In this document: positions 17,307 through 26,195 of the stretch, in pieces
Numbering within the stretch: the first letter of the stretch is position 1
How the letters are laid out: every line of letters begins with the position of its first letter
Origin: Polyangiaceae bacterium
GTDB lineage: Bacteria; Myxococcota_A; Polyangia; Polyangiales; Polyangiaceae
DNA length: 64,000 nucleotides
Assembly (NCBI GenBank): GCA_016715885.1
Contig: JADJXL010000019.1
Location: forward strand, 192,816-256,815
Direction: 5' to 3'
Notes under the pieces: model-generated
The model's database searches: none
What the model was told of the DNA's origin: nothing
What the model saw: only the letters and a program-made list of their open reading frames with translations
Translations under genes and position numbers: made by a program

Positions 17307-18938
17307 TCAATTGGGATCGGGCGAAGGCACGAATGTGGTTTCCTTTGGTGGGGGGGGCTGTTCTTGCGATGGCGATTGCGCATCGTTCAAACCTCCGGTT
17401 GGTTTTTCTTCTGCAACCGCCGTCGCCGTCGTTGTCGCCTTCCGCGGTATTGCTTTGGGTGTTGGGTTGTGTGTCGTCGGTGTTTCAGGGATCGTAGTCG
17501 TCATCGGTTCATGTTCCGGGGGCGCCGTGATCAACTTCGCGATGGGTGCCCTGTGGGTCGCAATCGACGGCGCCGTTACCGCGGTTGCCGTACCAATAGA
17601 CTGAGGTTCCTCCTGCCCAGCATTAACAACCTCCTTCGTTGCAGGTTCGCTTGCGCGATCCGCCCGTGCGGACGGCTCGGGCACGATCCGTGGCATTGCA
17701 TTGCCCGACGTCGATGTCGCTAGCGACGCACCTTCACTCATCGGCGCGGATTCCGCGACTGAGCCTCGCAATGCCACGACCAACCCAACGACGGTGGCGG
17801 ATGTCGCCAATACACCTCCACCGGCGAGCGCCATCTTCACACGCGTGGACCTACCCGATGGGATTGGGTTCGTTACCGTCAATCCCTCCTGTGTCTTACC
17901 GTGCGTCCTCTCGTGCGTTTTTCCCTCGTCGAGTTGTGCCGCAGCGATGAACATATCGGTTGTCGACGCCATTCTTGGCCGCGTCGGCGGCATCAACGGA
18001 ATCCCCGCGGCCTCTCGCAACGCCGTCTCCAGTTGTTGCACCGTCTGGTAGCGCGCCTCGCGATTCTTCGCCAAACATCGCCCAATCACCCGCTCAATTG
18101 CCAATGGCAATTCCGGACGATACAGCGTCGGCCGTTCCGGTTGCACGTCCTTGTCGAGGATGTTCGACACGAGGTCCAACTTCGTCAAACCATGAAACGG
18201 CCTCTTGCAGGTCAAGAGCTCATATGCGATTACCCCCATCGCCCAAATGTCCGTGCGCCCGTCAACCCCTTTCGCGCCCTTCAAATGCTCCGGCGACATG
18301 TACGGAATCGTCCCCAAAAAACCACCTTTGCCGTCTTCGACTGTGATGTCCGAGATTTCTTCCCCACCCAACACCTTTGCAATGCCGAAGTCGAGCACCT
18401 TCACGAGCGGCGGCGTATTCTTCGGAACCGTCAAAAACAGATTCGCCGGCTTCAAGTCCCGATGCACGATCCCATTCTCGTGCGCGTCCATTAATGCATG
18501 GCAAACTTGCCGCAAATAGTCGATTGCATCCTCGATCGTCAGCGGTCCACCCCGCAGAGCCGATTTCAAATCCCGCCCCTCGAGATATTCCATCACGATG
18601 TATGGTTCGCCGGCGTCGGTCCAGCCAAAGTCGGTCACGCGCGCCACATGCGGACTCGTCAGCTTCGCTGCCGCTTGTGCCTCCCGCTCAAAACGCGCCA
18701 AGACTTCAGGATTGGTGGCTACTTGCGGCAAAAGAAACTTTATCGCATGAAGATTCCCCAGCACCTTGTGCCGAGCAGCAACAACATATCCCATGCCACC
18801 GTTGCCGAGAGTCCGCACAACAACGTATCTGCCAAGAATCTCTATACCTGGGACCAGCGCTTCGCCCTTGTTGGCAGGCACGTCATGACACGGTACCTGC
18901 GGACCATTGAATCGTTGAGTTTTCATCGTTTGTCCCAT
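17307..18938 (-). CDS. Membrane-anchored Ser/Thr protein kinase (PknB type)
   Basis: 543 aa. Kinase domain about 37-305: glycine loop LGNGGMGYVV, Lys in HAIKFLL, catalytic loop VHRDLKPANLFL, DFG in VLDFGIAKVLGG, activation segment and APE region FLGTIPYMSPEHL. All Hanks motifs are present, so it should be active on Ser/Thr. A single hydrophobic helix near 370-395 (KMALAGGGVLATSATVVGLVV) leads to a Pro/Thr-rich extracytoplasmic tail. Encoded 18 bases after the FHA/sigma54 activator, whose FHA domain is a plausible target, and upstream of the TPR-PEGA protein. Confidence 0.92.
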   Translation of the reverse strand: MGQTMKTQRFNGPQVPCHDVPANKGEALVPGIEILGRYVVVRTLGNGGMGYVVAARHKVLGNLHAIKFLLPQVATNPEVLARFEREAQAAAKLTSPHVARVTDFGWTDAGEPYIVMEYLEGRDLKSALRGGPLTIEDAIDYLRQVCHALMDAHENGIVHRDLKPANLFLTVPKNTPPLVKVLDFGIAKVLGGEEISDITVEDGKGGFLGTIPYMSPEHLKGAKGVDGRTDIWAMGVIAYELLTCKRPFHGLTKLDLVSNILDKDVQPERPTLYRPELPLAIERVIGRCLAKNREARYQTVQQLETALREAAGIPLMPPTRPRMASTTDMFIAAAQLDEGKTHERTHGKTQEGLTVTNPIPSGRSTRVKMALAGGGVLATSATVVGLVVALRGSVAESAPMSEGASLATSTSGNAMPRIVPEPSARADRASEPATKEVVNAGQEEPQSIGTATAVTAPSIATHRAPIAKLITAPPEHEPMTTTIPETPTTHNPTPKAIPRKATTTATAVAEEKPTGGLNDAQSPSQEQPPPPKETTFVPSPDPN

Positions 18939-18956
18939 TCATCGTGCAATCTAAGC

Positions 18957-20384
18957 TCAATGCTTCGCGCGTAGTCCACCTGCGCCCTTTCGCGATCGCG
19001 GGATTGGGTACTTGTCCATTAAATTATGGAACGTGCGTCTGCAGACGCCGTAAAGCTCTGCCGCACGCGTGACGTTGCCCCCGCATTGATGGAGCGCCCA
19101 CCTGATCCGTTCCTCTTCCGACGCATTCTCCGGCACCTGATCGGGCATCACAACCGTCATCTCCGCCATCTGTTCGGGTACCTCGAACGGCAGCACCTCC
19201 ATCCTGTCCGTCTTGTCGTATTCCCGCATCTCTTTCGGCAAATGCTCCGGCAAAATCACGCCGCCCGAGCAGCAATACGCGACGGCTCTCATCATTGCAT
19301 GGCGCAATTGCCGCACGTTTCCTGGGAAATCATACCCCTCCAGCAGCGAAATCACTTCTGTAGACAGACGCGGCACGTGCGGCTGAGCAGTCACGCGACA
19401 TTCGTGCTCGATGAACGCTTCGGCAAGCGGTATGATATCCGTGGGGCGAGAGCGCAACGGCGGGATTTCCAATTCGAATCCCTGCAAACGATACAACAAG
19501 TCCCGTCGAAATGTCCCTGCCATCACGCAATCGTGCAAATTCTTATTCGTCGCCGCAATGACCCGCACGTTCACTTGATGCGACTCCGTCGTCCCCATCG
19601 GCGTAATCCGCTGATTGTCGAGTACCTTCAAGAGCTTGACTTGCATATCGAGCGGCAATTCGCCAACCTCGTCCATAAACAACGTTCCCCCATGCGCGGC
19701 ATCGAAATACCCTTTGGCGTCGCTGGTAGCTCCCGTGAATGTACCCTTTTTGTGCCCAAAGAGCGCGCTCTCGAACACCGGTGCCGCAATCGCTCCACAA
19801 TTCATCTCCTTGAACGGACCTTTGGCGCGCGACGATGCTGCATGAATCGTTTTCGCAAGCATGTCTTTGCCTACGCCCGTTTCCCCAAGCACGAGCACAC
19901 ACGCCCGCGAAGCCGACGCACCCACCTTCCGCGCCTCGGCATAAAGCGATTGCATCACCGGATGCTGCACGACCGGCGGATACGGCCAATCCGCATCACC
20001 GGCATTCGAATTCGATGGCAAACATATCGTGCGCAACATGGCCATGACCGAACCAATCATGCAACGATCCCCGGGTTCCACGACAAACATCTCCCCCGTC
20101 AAACGCTGCGCCTGTTCCGTATGCGTGATATCCATGTCCTTGTCCCCTTTGCGTAGGATCGTCCCGTTCAAACTACCGAGGTCCTGGATGTAAATGCGCG
20201 AATCGACCGTCAACACGGCGTGGTTGGCGGATACCGAGGCATCGGAAATGACGATGTCGTTCGTTGCGCGACTGCGGCCGATTCGAACCTGACCCACCAC
20301 GGGCAAACGATGTCGCTGCGGCTCGCCACCGCATGAAAAAATGACCAGTTCGAGTCGCCCTGATGGTGCAAAGGGAGTTGCCAT
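18957..20384 (-). CDS. FHA-domain sigma54-dependent transcriptional activator
   Basis: 475 aa. FHA domain about 20-100 (GQVRIGRSRATNDIVISDAS, LGSLNGTIL). AAA+ domain from about 150 with Walker A LGETGVGKDML, GAFTGA-loop variant KGTFTGAT, Walker B GGTLFMDEVGE, R-finger region FRRDLLYRL. Fis-type HTH at the C-terminus (NVTRAAELYGVCRRTFHNLM). It should activate sigma54 promoters when phosphorylated partners bind the FHA domain. Start at 20384 (AGGTG 5-9 bases upstream), not the longer frame, which would run through the operator region. Divergent from the lipoprotein at 20930. Confidence 0.92.
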   Translation of the reverse strand: MATPFAPSGRLELVIFSCGGEPQRHRLPVVGQVRIGRSRATNDIVISDASVSANHAVLTVDSRIYIQDLGSLNGTILRKGDKDMDITHTEQAQRLTGEMFVVEPGDRCMIGSVMAMLRTICLPSNSNAGDADWPYPPVVQHPVMQSLYAEARKVGASASRACVLVLGETGVGKDMLAKTIHAASSRAKGPFKEMNCGAIAAPVFESALFGHKKGTFTGATSDAKGYFDAAHGGTLFMDEVGELPLDMQVKLLKVLDNQRITPMGTTESHQVNVRVIAATNKNLHDCVMAGTFRRDLLYRLQGFELEIPPLRSRPTDIIPLAEAFIEHECRVTAQPHVPRLSTEVISLLEGYDFPGNVRQLRHAMMRAVAYCCSGGVILPEHLPKEMREYDKTDRMEVLPFEVPEQMAEMTVVMPDQVPENASEEERIRWALHQCGGNVTRAAELYGVCRRTFHNLMDKYPIPRSRKGAGGLRAKH

Positions 20385-20415
20385 GTTCACCTGTCCAAGT
20401 GTGTGCCTCCGTAGA

Positions 20416-20430
20416 GCACAGGCCGTGCCA
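20416..20430 (-). promoter_or_regulatory. Sigma54 promoter of the FHA activator gene
   Basis: On the - strand TGGCACGGCCTGTGC matches the -24/-12 consensus TGGCACG-N4-TTGC, with GG and GC exactly ten bases apart and only the -12 T changed. It would start RNA roughly 20 bases before the ATG at 20384. Autoregulation by the encoded activator is inferred. Confidence 0.7.
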
Positions 20431-20485
20431 TGACCAACTCTCGTCCTTTCCAGCGTTTTTCCCGGCATGTTCGCAAGTTTGGCAG

Positions 20486-20543
20486 GTGCACTCGAAGTGC
20501 ACCCTTGCACGCATAGTGCAACACCCTTGCACCACGAGTGCAA
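20486..20543. promoter_or_regulatory. Activator-site cluster 1: three TTGCAC-N5-GTGCAA dyads
   Basis: Three 17-bp dyads at 20486-20502 (outer bases G/C), 20505-20521 and 20527-20543, each with half-sites TGCAC and GTGCA separated by 5 bases, spaced 19 and 22 bases. They sit 55-130 bases upstream of the - strand sigma54 promoter, the normal place for enhancer-like activator sites. Confidence 0.7.
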
Positions 20544-20720
20544 GCGCCAAGTCGACCACTTCGACAAACCGCATCATGTGCGACCAGCGTACCCTGGGAC
20601 AAACTACGGTAAAAATAAGCACAATTGCGTACCCGATCGTGTACGATTTATAACTAAGTTTGCGTTCCCGGACGCACCATCAAAGCTCTACATGGTTCGT
20701 CTGCGTCGCTCGCGACCTGG

Positions 20721-20779
20721 TTGCACGCAAAGTGCAAAGGCGCCGCACCACGGGTGCGTGCATACACTCGACGTGCAGC
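20721..20779. promoter_or_regulatory. Activator-site cluster 2: three CAC-N5-GTG dyads
   Basis: Dyads at 20721-20737 (perfect TTGCAC-N5-GTGCAA), 20743-20759 (CCGCAC-N5-GTGCGT) and around 20763-20779 (weaker, ATACAC-N5-GTGCAG), spaced 22 and 20 bases. They mirror cluster 1 and lie 50-110 bases upstream of the + strand sigma54 promoter. Confidence 0.6.
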
Positions 20780-20829
20780 GCGAAGGTCGAGGGTATCGAG
20801 AAAAATCAAGGTTTTCCACGCAAGCCGCG

Positions 20830-20844
20830 TGGCACGGTGCGTGC
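20830..20844 (+). promoter_or_regulatory. Sigma54 promoter of the beta-propeller lipoprotein gene
   Basis: TGGCACGGTGCGTGC has GG and GC ten bases apart and matches the sigma54 -24/-12 pattern as well as its divergent partner. It lies about 85 bases before the lipoprotein start. Confidence 0.65.
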
Positions 20845-20929
20845 TCATGGGGACGAGTAGGTCGTCGGTTCAAGTGGCCACGACTGCCTTCACGCGCAGA
20901 ACGCACCTTACCCAGCCCTGGTGATTTTC

Positions 20930-22645
20930 ATGCGACGCACGAATCGAGCTCTTCATGCTTTCATCGGGACCGTCTTTTTCCTCTCCACGGCAAGCATTGG
21001 CGCGTGCCATTTGGTGCTCGGCATCGAAGAGGGCACGTCATGTAGCGGCACGCGTGCGTGCGGTGAGGGTGGTCAAGGCGGCGAAACGAGCAACGGCGGA
21101 TCGGCTGGGTTTGGCAAAGACGCGTCGGATGAGCGCGATCTCGAGCTGTACCTGGACGCTACCATGGGCCCTCGGAAGGATTTTCCCGACACGCCGATTG
21201 TTGCCCCATCGTTGCCGCCTGATGTGCCGAGTCTGTTTGGGCCCGACATTTCGGGAGGCGCTGGACCTTGCCTGGTGGAACCCCCAATCGACGCCATGTT
21301 TCCAAGCAATTGGACGCCACCGTTATTCGAATGGAAGGCGAGCCCAGGGCACAATGTCTTCGAATTGAGGCTTCGTGTCGATAACCAAGTCAATGATTTG
21401 GTCGTGTATACGGATCAATCGAGCTATATGATGCCGCCCGAGATGTGGACGGCGCTCGCATTGAGCAGCGCAGGTCACGACATTGAAGTTACGGTTCGGA
21501 GCGCAGAATTCTCAGGAGCCACCCTCGTGAATGGTCCTTTCGTGGGGACGATCGGCACCTTGCATATTGCGCTCGTGCCTGCGCCGGGGAGCGTCGTGTA
21601 TTGGACGACGTCAGGAGGCAGCGCACTCAAGGGGTTTACCATTGGAGCGAGCGACGTAACCACCGTCATTACGCCCGGCGCAATGAACGATGGAACGACG
21701 TGCGTCGGTTGTCACACGTCGTCGCCGGATGGCCAGCTCGCGTTTTTCTCCCTGCGCGCGTCGGAACTGCCATTCTGGGTTGGCGGTCGGCGCGTGGATG
21801 GGACGAGCGGTGTACCGTCATCTATGGTCGTTTCGGCGCATGCGGCAGCGCTCTTGGCGAGGACCAACCAAACGCTTCCAACATTCTCGAAGGCACACTA
21901 CTCGGCCAACGACGCCATTGTGCTCACTTCGTTGGCCGATGCTTCGACGGGCGACCGATTCGAAATTGCGTGGACCGATCTGCATTCGCAATCGGGTGGA
22001 ACAGGTTTTCTTGCGCGCGTAGGCGATTCGCGGCAGGCGGGAACTCCTGCGTTTTCGCATGACGGAACGATAGTGGCGTACACGTCGTCGGATGACCTCA
22101 AGGATGGGCGACCAAAGAGCGCTCCGACGGACGTTTATATCGTTCCGTACAACAACAAGCAGGGAGGTCAAGCGAAGCCGCTCGCTGGAGCGAGCGATCC
22201 GTCAATGCATGAATACTACCCGGTGTTCTCGCCAAACGATACTTTCGTCGCGTTCAATCGAGCGCCTGATGGACTGAATGCGTATAATCAGCCGCTCGCG
22301 GAGATTTACGTGGTTCCCTCGAACGGTGGTGAACCCACGCGACTCGCTGGGAACGATCCATCGTCTTGCAGCGGCGTGACGAGTCCCGGCATTACGAACT
22401 CGTGGGCGCGCTGGGCGCCGGAATCGATCGACGTGGGCGATCGCCGTTACTATTGGCTGGTGTTTTCGTCGACGCGCCGCGGTCCCTTGCCGCAGCTTTT
22501 CATTTCTGCGGTGGTCACTTCGATTGCAAGTGGCGTGGAGTCGATCGTGAAAACGTATCCGGCTGTTTATGTGACGTCACAACCGGCAGGCGAAGCCAAT
22601 CACACGCCCGCGTGGGATGTTTTTCAGATTCAACCACCGAAGTAG
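20930..22645 (+). CDS. Beta-propeller (TolB/WD40-like) lipoprotein with CxxCH motif
   Basis: 571 aa. Signal peptide with lipobox IGAC (FFLSTASIGAC), then a Gly/Ser-rich linker. An N-terminal immunoglobulin-like region is followed at about residue 260 by TTCVGCHTSSPDG, a CxxCH site typical of covalent c-type heme. The rest has TolB/PD40-type repeats (GTPAFSHDGTIVAYTSSDD, YYPVFSPNDTFVAFNRA) predicting a beta-propeller. Probably outer-membrane or periplasmic. Divergent from the FHA/sigma54 activator and likely its target. The stop overlaps the 3' end of int2 by 16 bases on the opposite strand. Start ATG chosen at 20930; a GTG at 20921 is possible. Confidence 0.8.
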   Translation: MRRTNRALHAFIGTVFFLSTASIGACHLVLGIEEGTSCSGTRACGEGGQGGETSNGGSAGFGKDASDERDLELYLDATMGPRKDFPDTPIVAPSLPPDVPSLFGPDISGGAGPCLVEPPIDAMFPSNWTPPLFEWKASPGHNVFELRLRVDNQVNDLVVYTDQSSYMMPPEMWTALALSSAGHDIEVTVRSAEFSGATLVNGPFVGTIGTLHIALVPAPGSVVYWTTSGGSALKGFTIGASDVTTVITPGAMNDGTTCVGCHTSSPDGQLAFFSLRASELPFWVGGRRVDGTSGVPSSMVVSAHAAALLARTNQTLPTFSKAHYSANDAIVLTSLADASTGDRFEIAWTDLHSQSGGTGFLARVGDSRQAGTPAFSHDGTIVAYTSSDDLKDGRPKSAPTDVYIVPYNNKQGGQAKPLAGASDPSMHEYYPVFSPNDTFVAFNRAPDGLNAYNQPLAEIYVVPSNGGEPTRLAGNDPSSCSGVTSPGITNSWARWAPESIDVGDRRYYWLVFSSTRRGPLPQLFISAVVTSIASGVESIVKTYPAVYVTSQPAGEANHTPAWDVFQIQPPK

Positions 22646-23814
22646 CGTTGGCTCGCAGTGCCTTGCAAGCTGCTCGGTGGCCCAGCCACCTGTCCCCGCC
22701 CCCTCGCCGCGATCTTCCGCGCCGCATCCTCGAGGTCGGCCTTGAGGGAATGCACATACCGCTGCGTCGTCGACAGGTGCACATGCCCCGCCATGCGCTG
22801 CACGACGTGCACGGGGATGCCCGCACGGAGCCACGACGTAATCGCGTAATGGCGCAGGCAGTACACGGACCACCCTCCCAGGCCCGCCTGCTTCATGACA
22901 CGCTCGAACGCTTGTGCCAAACCATGTTGTCCCCACGGCGTGCCGCGATGAGTGACCGCGACGTGGCCATCGCGATCGCCGTGCATCTCGCGCGCGAGCA
23001 CCCGTGCAAGTTCCGGCGAAATCGGTACTTCGCGCTGGCCCGTCTTCGGTGTGTGCGTTTCGCCATGAGACCAGCCTTGGCGAATGGTGACGAACCCGCC
23101 GACGGGCTCGCCATTTTCGTATCGGAGCTGCACGTCTCGACGACGGAGCGCTCGGACCTCGTTCGGGCGAAGGCCGGCGTCCGATATCAGCGTGAATGCG
23201 CACCGATGCGATTCGCGCGCATGCGCGAGTAACACAGCCACTTGCTCGTCGGACGGTATCTCGAGCACGCATTGTCCTGTTTGCTTGAGCGATGGCATAT
23301 TCACGGGCACCGTCGGAATGTAACCCCTTTTCGCGGCAAACCGCAGTACGGACCGTAAAACGATTTGCACATTGTTTCGCGTGCTCAATTTGAGCTTTCG
23401 TTTGACCAATTCGAGGTCCAATTCTTCGGCAGCTCGAGCTTCGACACGCGTGATGGGCAATGCGCCAAACCTTGGAACGAGCCTGCCCGTGAGAACCGCA
23501 TCGTATCCCTTTCGGCTCGAAATCTTCAATCTCGCGACCATGAACGTTTGTCGGAATTCGTCGACGACATCCGCAAAGGATTTGGCATCATCGGCCTCAA
23601 TCGAATTCGACGATGCGCTCGCTGCAATGGGCTCGTACGGCGAACCATATTGCGCAATATTGCTCAGGTAGCGCTTTTCTTCCGCTTTGGCTGCCGCCAT
23701 GGTTTGGACTTGTGCATCCTTGCGAAAGCGAATTGAGCGCCCGTCTTTGGCCGTATACCGAATATCAATGAACAAACACGGTTCTCCGCGCCGGCGCGAT
23801 CGACGAATGGCCAT
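22630..23814 (-). CDS. Tyrosine recombinase int2 (core module integrase)
   Basis: 394 aa, homologous over its length to int1. Catalytic set: Arg in GLRPNEVRALRR, Lys in TPKTGQREVP, YCLRHYAITSWL, His in MAGHVHL, Tyr in STTQRYVH; again Tyr replaces the first His of HxxR. The C-terminal 20 residues differ from the copy at 54991, marking the edge of the repeat. ATG at 23814 has GAAGGGAG upstream. Preceded by a small HTH gene, as expected for an int-xis pair. No tRNA-like att site is seen beside its 3' end, so it may be stranded inside the larger island. Confidence 0.9.
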   Translation of the reverse strand: MAIRRSRRRGEPCLFIDIRYTAKDGRSIRFRKDAQVQTMAAAKAEEKRYLSNIAQYGSPYEPIAASASSNSIEADDAKSFADVVDEFRQTFMVARLKISSRKGYDAVLTGRLVPRFGALPITRVEARAAEELDLELVKRKLKLSTRNNVQIVLRSVLRFAAKRGYIPTVPVNMPSLKQTGQCVLEIPSDEQVAVLLAHARESHRCAFTLISDAGLRPNEVRALRRRDVQLRYENGEPVGGFVTIRQGWSHGETHTPKTGQREVPISPELARVLAREMHGDRDGHVAVTHRGTPWGQHGLAQAFERVMKQAGLGGWSVYCLRHYAITSWLRAGIPVHVVQRMAGHVHLSTTQRYVHSLKADLEDAARKIAARGRGQVAGPPSSLQGTASQRYFGG

Positions 23815-23828
23815 GACAAAGTCTCCCT

Positions 23829-24077
23829 TCAATTTACTCCAGATTCGTCTTCGGGCAAACCCCACGCATCGGAAAAACGCACGCGCCAGATCCGCCCAAA
23901 CTTGCGCGCTCGTACGCCGTCGAGGCGCGCTTCCGTGGCGCCATCCGAGCCCCGTGTCGCACGTCGCTCGAGCGCCTTGCGCAATGCGGCGACGGTCATG
24001 CTCAGATGCGCGGCGGCACGTTCGAGGGGCAACCATGGGCCATGTTCATGGTTTGCGTCAGTGTTCTTTTTCGACAC
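23829..24077 (-). CDS. Excisionase-like small HTH protein
   Basis: 82 aa from a GTG start (AAAGGGG 6 bases upstream). WLPLERAAAHLSMTVAALRK looks like a MerR/excisionase-type winged helix that ends in KFGRIWRVRFSDAW, the usual beta-hairpin of DNA-binding excisionases. Located 14 bases before int2, so cotranscription and a role in directional excision are likely. The copy at 54729 is nearly identical. Confidence 0.7.
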   Translation of the reverse strand: MSKKNTDANHEHGPWLPLERAAAHLSMTVAALRKALERRATRGSDGATEARLDGVRARKFGRIWRVRFSDAWGLPEDESGVN

Positions 24078-24162
24078 GCAAAACCCCTTTCCTCGTCGAT
24101 CATGCGAACGACGAATACTTGCATTCATCTGTGCCATCACTCGCCATTGCGGCGATATTCGA

Positions 24163-24945
24163 TTAAGTCGGTATGCCAGCCCATCTCAAGATTGGGGCCA
24201 AATTCTCCAGCGAGTATTGCTCCGAAAGCTTTTGCATCGATTCGCTCACGTCGGGCAACGAAGGCGTTGCAATCGATTGCAGATTGTCCCGAACCGCGGC
24301 ATTGGAATCCCTTTGCGTGAACCGATAAGGCTTGGGACGACTCGACGACGTCGCGGAAGCGGATGGCTCCGTCGTCGGCGTCGCACTCGGCTGTGCGGGT
24401 TCCGGTGATCTTCCCGGCACGGTCGGCGGCGTCTTCAGCGCGGCCGCCATTGCCATCGCAGCGAGCTCCTCCGTCGTCATAGGTCCGGAGCCGCGTTCTG
24501 GAGCCCTTTGTGCTGACGCGACCGCACCCGTATTCGGTTGTGGCGCGGGAGCGGGCTTTGCTTTTCGTTTCTGCTCGCCGAGGTCCGCACCAATCACTGC
24601 CATCCGCGACGCAAGCGCCCCATTCGCAAGGTCGTGAAAAAACTTCCCAACCTTTTGCGCCGTTTTGTTGAGAGAAAAGCCCAAGCACGCCGCGACTCCG
24701 TGAAAGAGGCAGGCGACGCCTGCATCGATCGGAATGCCCCAAATGTTCGCTTTCTCCCCCAAGTATCCCCGCAGGTAGCCCATTCCGAAGGCCGAGCTCG
24801 TCACCGTCAAGCTCGTACGGACCTCCGACACGAAATGAGCGTCGCGCGCCTCGAGCTCGTTGACGCGCCGCTGCTCCTTCTCCGCAAGGGCCCGGTACTT
24901 GTCGAGCAGCTCATCGACCTTTTTTGAATCCAGCGACGAACCCAT
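24163..24945 (-). CDS. Module protein of 260 aa, function unknown
   Basis: The N-terminal 45 residues form a charged coiled coil (VDELLDKYRALAEKEQRRVN). A Gly-rich segment (FGMGYLRGYLGEKANIWGIP) leads to a hydrophobic helix (IDAGVACLFHGVAACLGF) that could insert in a membrane. A Pro/Ala/Thr-rich linker and a short helical tail (SESMQKLSEQYSLENLAPIL) follow. ATG at 24945 with GAGGTG upstream; the second copy (53861) starts at the same residue. Intact in both copies, which argues it is real. No family recognised. Confidence 0.65.
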   Translation of the reverse strand: MGSSLDSKKVDELLDKYRALAEKEQRRVNELEARDAHFVSEVRTSLTVTSSAFGMGYLRGYLGEKANIWGIPIDAGVACLFHGVAACLGFSLNKTAQKVGKFFHDLANGALASRMAVIGADLGEQKRKAKPAPAPQPNTGAVASAQRAPERGSGPMTTEELAAMAMAAALKTPPTVPGRSPEPAQPSATPTTEPSASATSSSRPKPYRFTQRDSNAAVRDNLQSIATPSLPDVSESMQKLSEQYSLENLAPILRWAGIPT

Positions 24946-25294
24946 GCGCACCTCGCTGTGAGTAGAGAACGCATACGACGTTCGATGTGGCGTGCAAGCG
25001 CAAAATGATCCCCATGCTGCCGCCCGGAGGCACCAGCGGCAGCATCGACCCCATGGCGCCGGCACAATGGTGGCACTATAGATGTGAATGATTTCGCATA
25101 GTTGGTGTTGCCGCCAGGCTCGCACTGTCGGCACAACGAAGAAAGTGTTAGCCTCTCGATTGGCTTGACACGACGTTGCAGTTGTCACTTGCAGCGTTGA
25201 AATGGGCAAACCCGCAAATTCTCTCGCTTCGAAGCAGATTTCGGTGAGGTTCTCTCGCCGGTTCGTTCGTCATAACCAAACGAAAGGGGGCTAG
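24946..25294. promoter_or_regulatory. Divergent control region with conserved hairpin
   Basis: 349 bases between the 260-aa gene (-) and the HTH gene (+). A 10-bp perfect inverted repeat ATGCTGCCGC / GCGGCAGCAT at 25014-25045 encloses a 12-base loop. In the second module copy (53761-53792) the stem is kept and lengthened to 11 bp while loop bases vary. It lies in the leader of the 260-aa gene. GGTTCGTTCGTC occurs near the HTH start. No gene seen. Confidence 0.5.
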
Positions 25295-25846
25295 ATGAAG
25301 ACGTATCTCACTCGTCGCGAAGCCGCTCAGAAGTACAAAGTTTCAATCGCGAAACTCCGCAGATGGGAGGCAAAGGGCTCGCTACGCCGCATTGACGCGT
25401 ACCGTGTCGACCACAAAACGAACAAAGCTGGACCTGCCGTGCAGTGGGTCTACGACGAAGCCGAGATCGAAAAACTCGTGCAAGCATCGCCGCCAAGCCT
25501 CGAGGGTCCACGCAACGTGACGGAAGCGAAGGTCTTCGACCTCTTTGCGCGTGGTAAGAACCTAGTCGACGTGGTACGTCAAACGAAACTTCCGCTCAAA
25601 TCGGTGCGGATGCTCAGGGACGCCTACGTTCAAGAAACCGGGGGAATGTTCGTGCCTGAATACGTTTTGCGTGCGATTCGGAAGCTCGGTATTCAGGTTG
25701 AATCGCCCGAAGAGATCTACATCAGACTCGAGCTGTTATTGAAAGGTTACCGTCAAGCAAACTTCGAGAAGGGCCAACTGGAGCAGGTTCTGAAGAAGCA
25801 TTGTGGGGAAGCCGTGCTCAAAACGGTGCGGCGAAAACCGGAATGA
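25295..25846 (+). CDS. MerR-like HTH protein, 183 aa
   Basis: The N-terminal segment YLTRREAAQKYKVSIAKLRR then WEAKGSLRRIDAY is a MerR/excisionase-type helix-turn-helix. A second helical region (RGKNLVDVVRQTKLPLKSVR) looks like another HTH. Ribosome-binding site AAAGGGGG 7 bases before ATG. Intact in both module copies (52982-53533) with few changes. Likely a module regulator or excision factor; targets unknown. Confidence 0.75.
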   Translation: MKTYLTRREAAQKYKVSIAKLRRWEAKGSLRRIDAYRVDHKTNKAGPAVQWVYDEAEIEKLVQASPPSLEGPRNVTEAKVFDLFARGKNLVDVVRQTKLPLKSVRMLRDAYVQETGGMFVPEYVLRAIRKLGIQVESPEEIYIRLELLLKGYRQANFEKGQLEQVLKKHCGEAVLKTVRRKPE

Positions 25847-26195
25847 TCGTGCATCAACAACGTGTGTTGCTCGGGCAAACGTGCGTCTCGACGAATTCAA
25901 CTGCCGTTGGGCGAATCGTGCAACTCGCGCGCACGTCGCGTTGTGTGGACCCTGCACAATCGCGTGTATGTGTCAAGAGGCGGTGATGCACGGTTCTGAC
26001 ACGTCGTCGCCCGTGATCGACCCTCGATCGACGCAGCGTGACGTTACTGTGCTCGAGCTGCGTCACGAGCACCAGCTCGACGCCTTCGTCGACCACATGT
26101 GCAGCTTCCACGATAATGGTCGTGTGGATACTCTGCTCAGAAGGTTCGTCGAATTGACACAAATGACGGATACACGAAACATTGATTCCCGAGCG
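25847..26195. other. Noncoding interval between HTH gene and DUF6940
   Basis: Long frames exist on both strands, but none keeps its frame in the second module copy: one extra G near 52690 breaks it, and substitutions are mostly non-conservative. Contains one GGTTCGTC motif at 26143-26150. I see no reliable gene. Confidence 0.45.
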
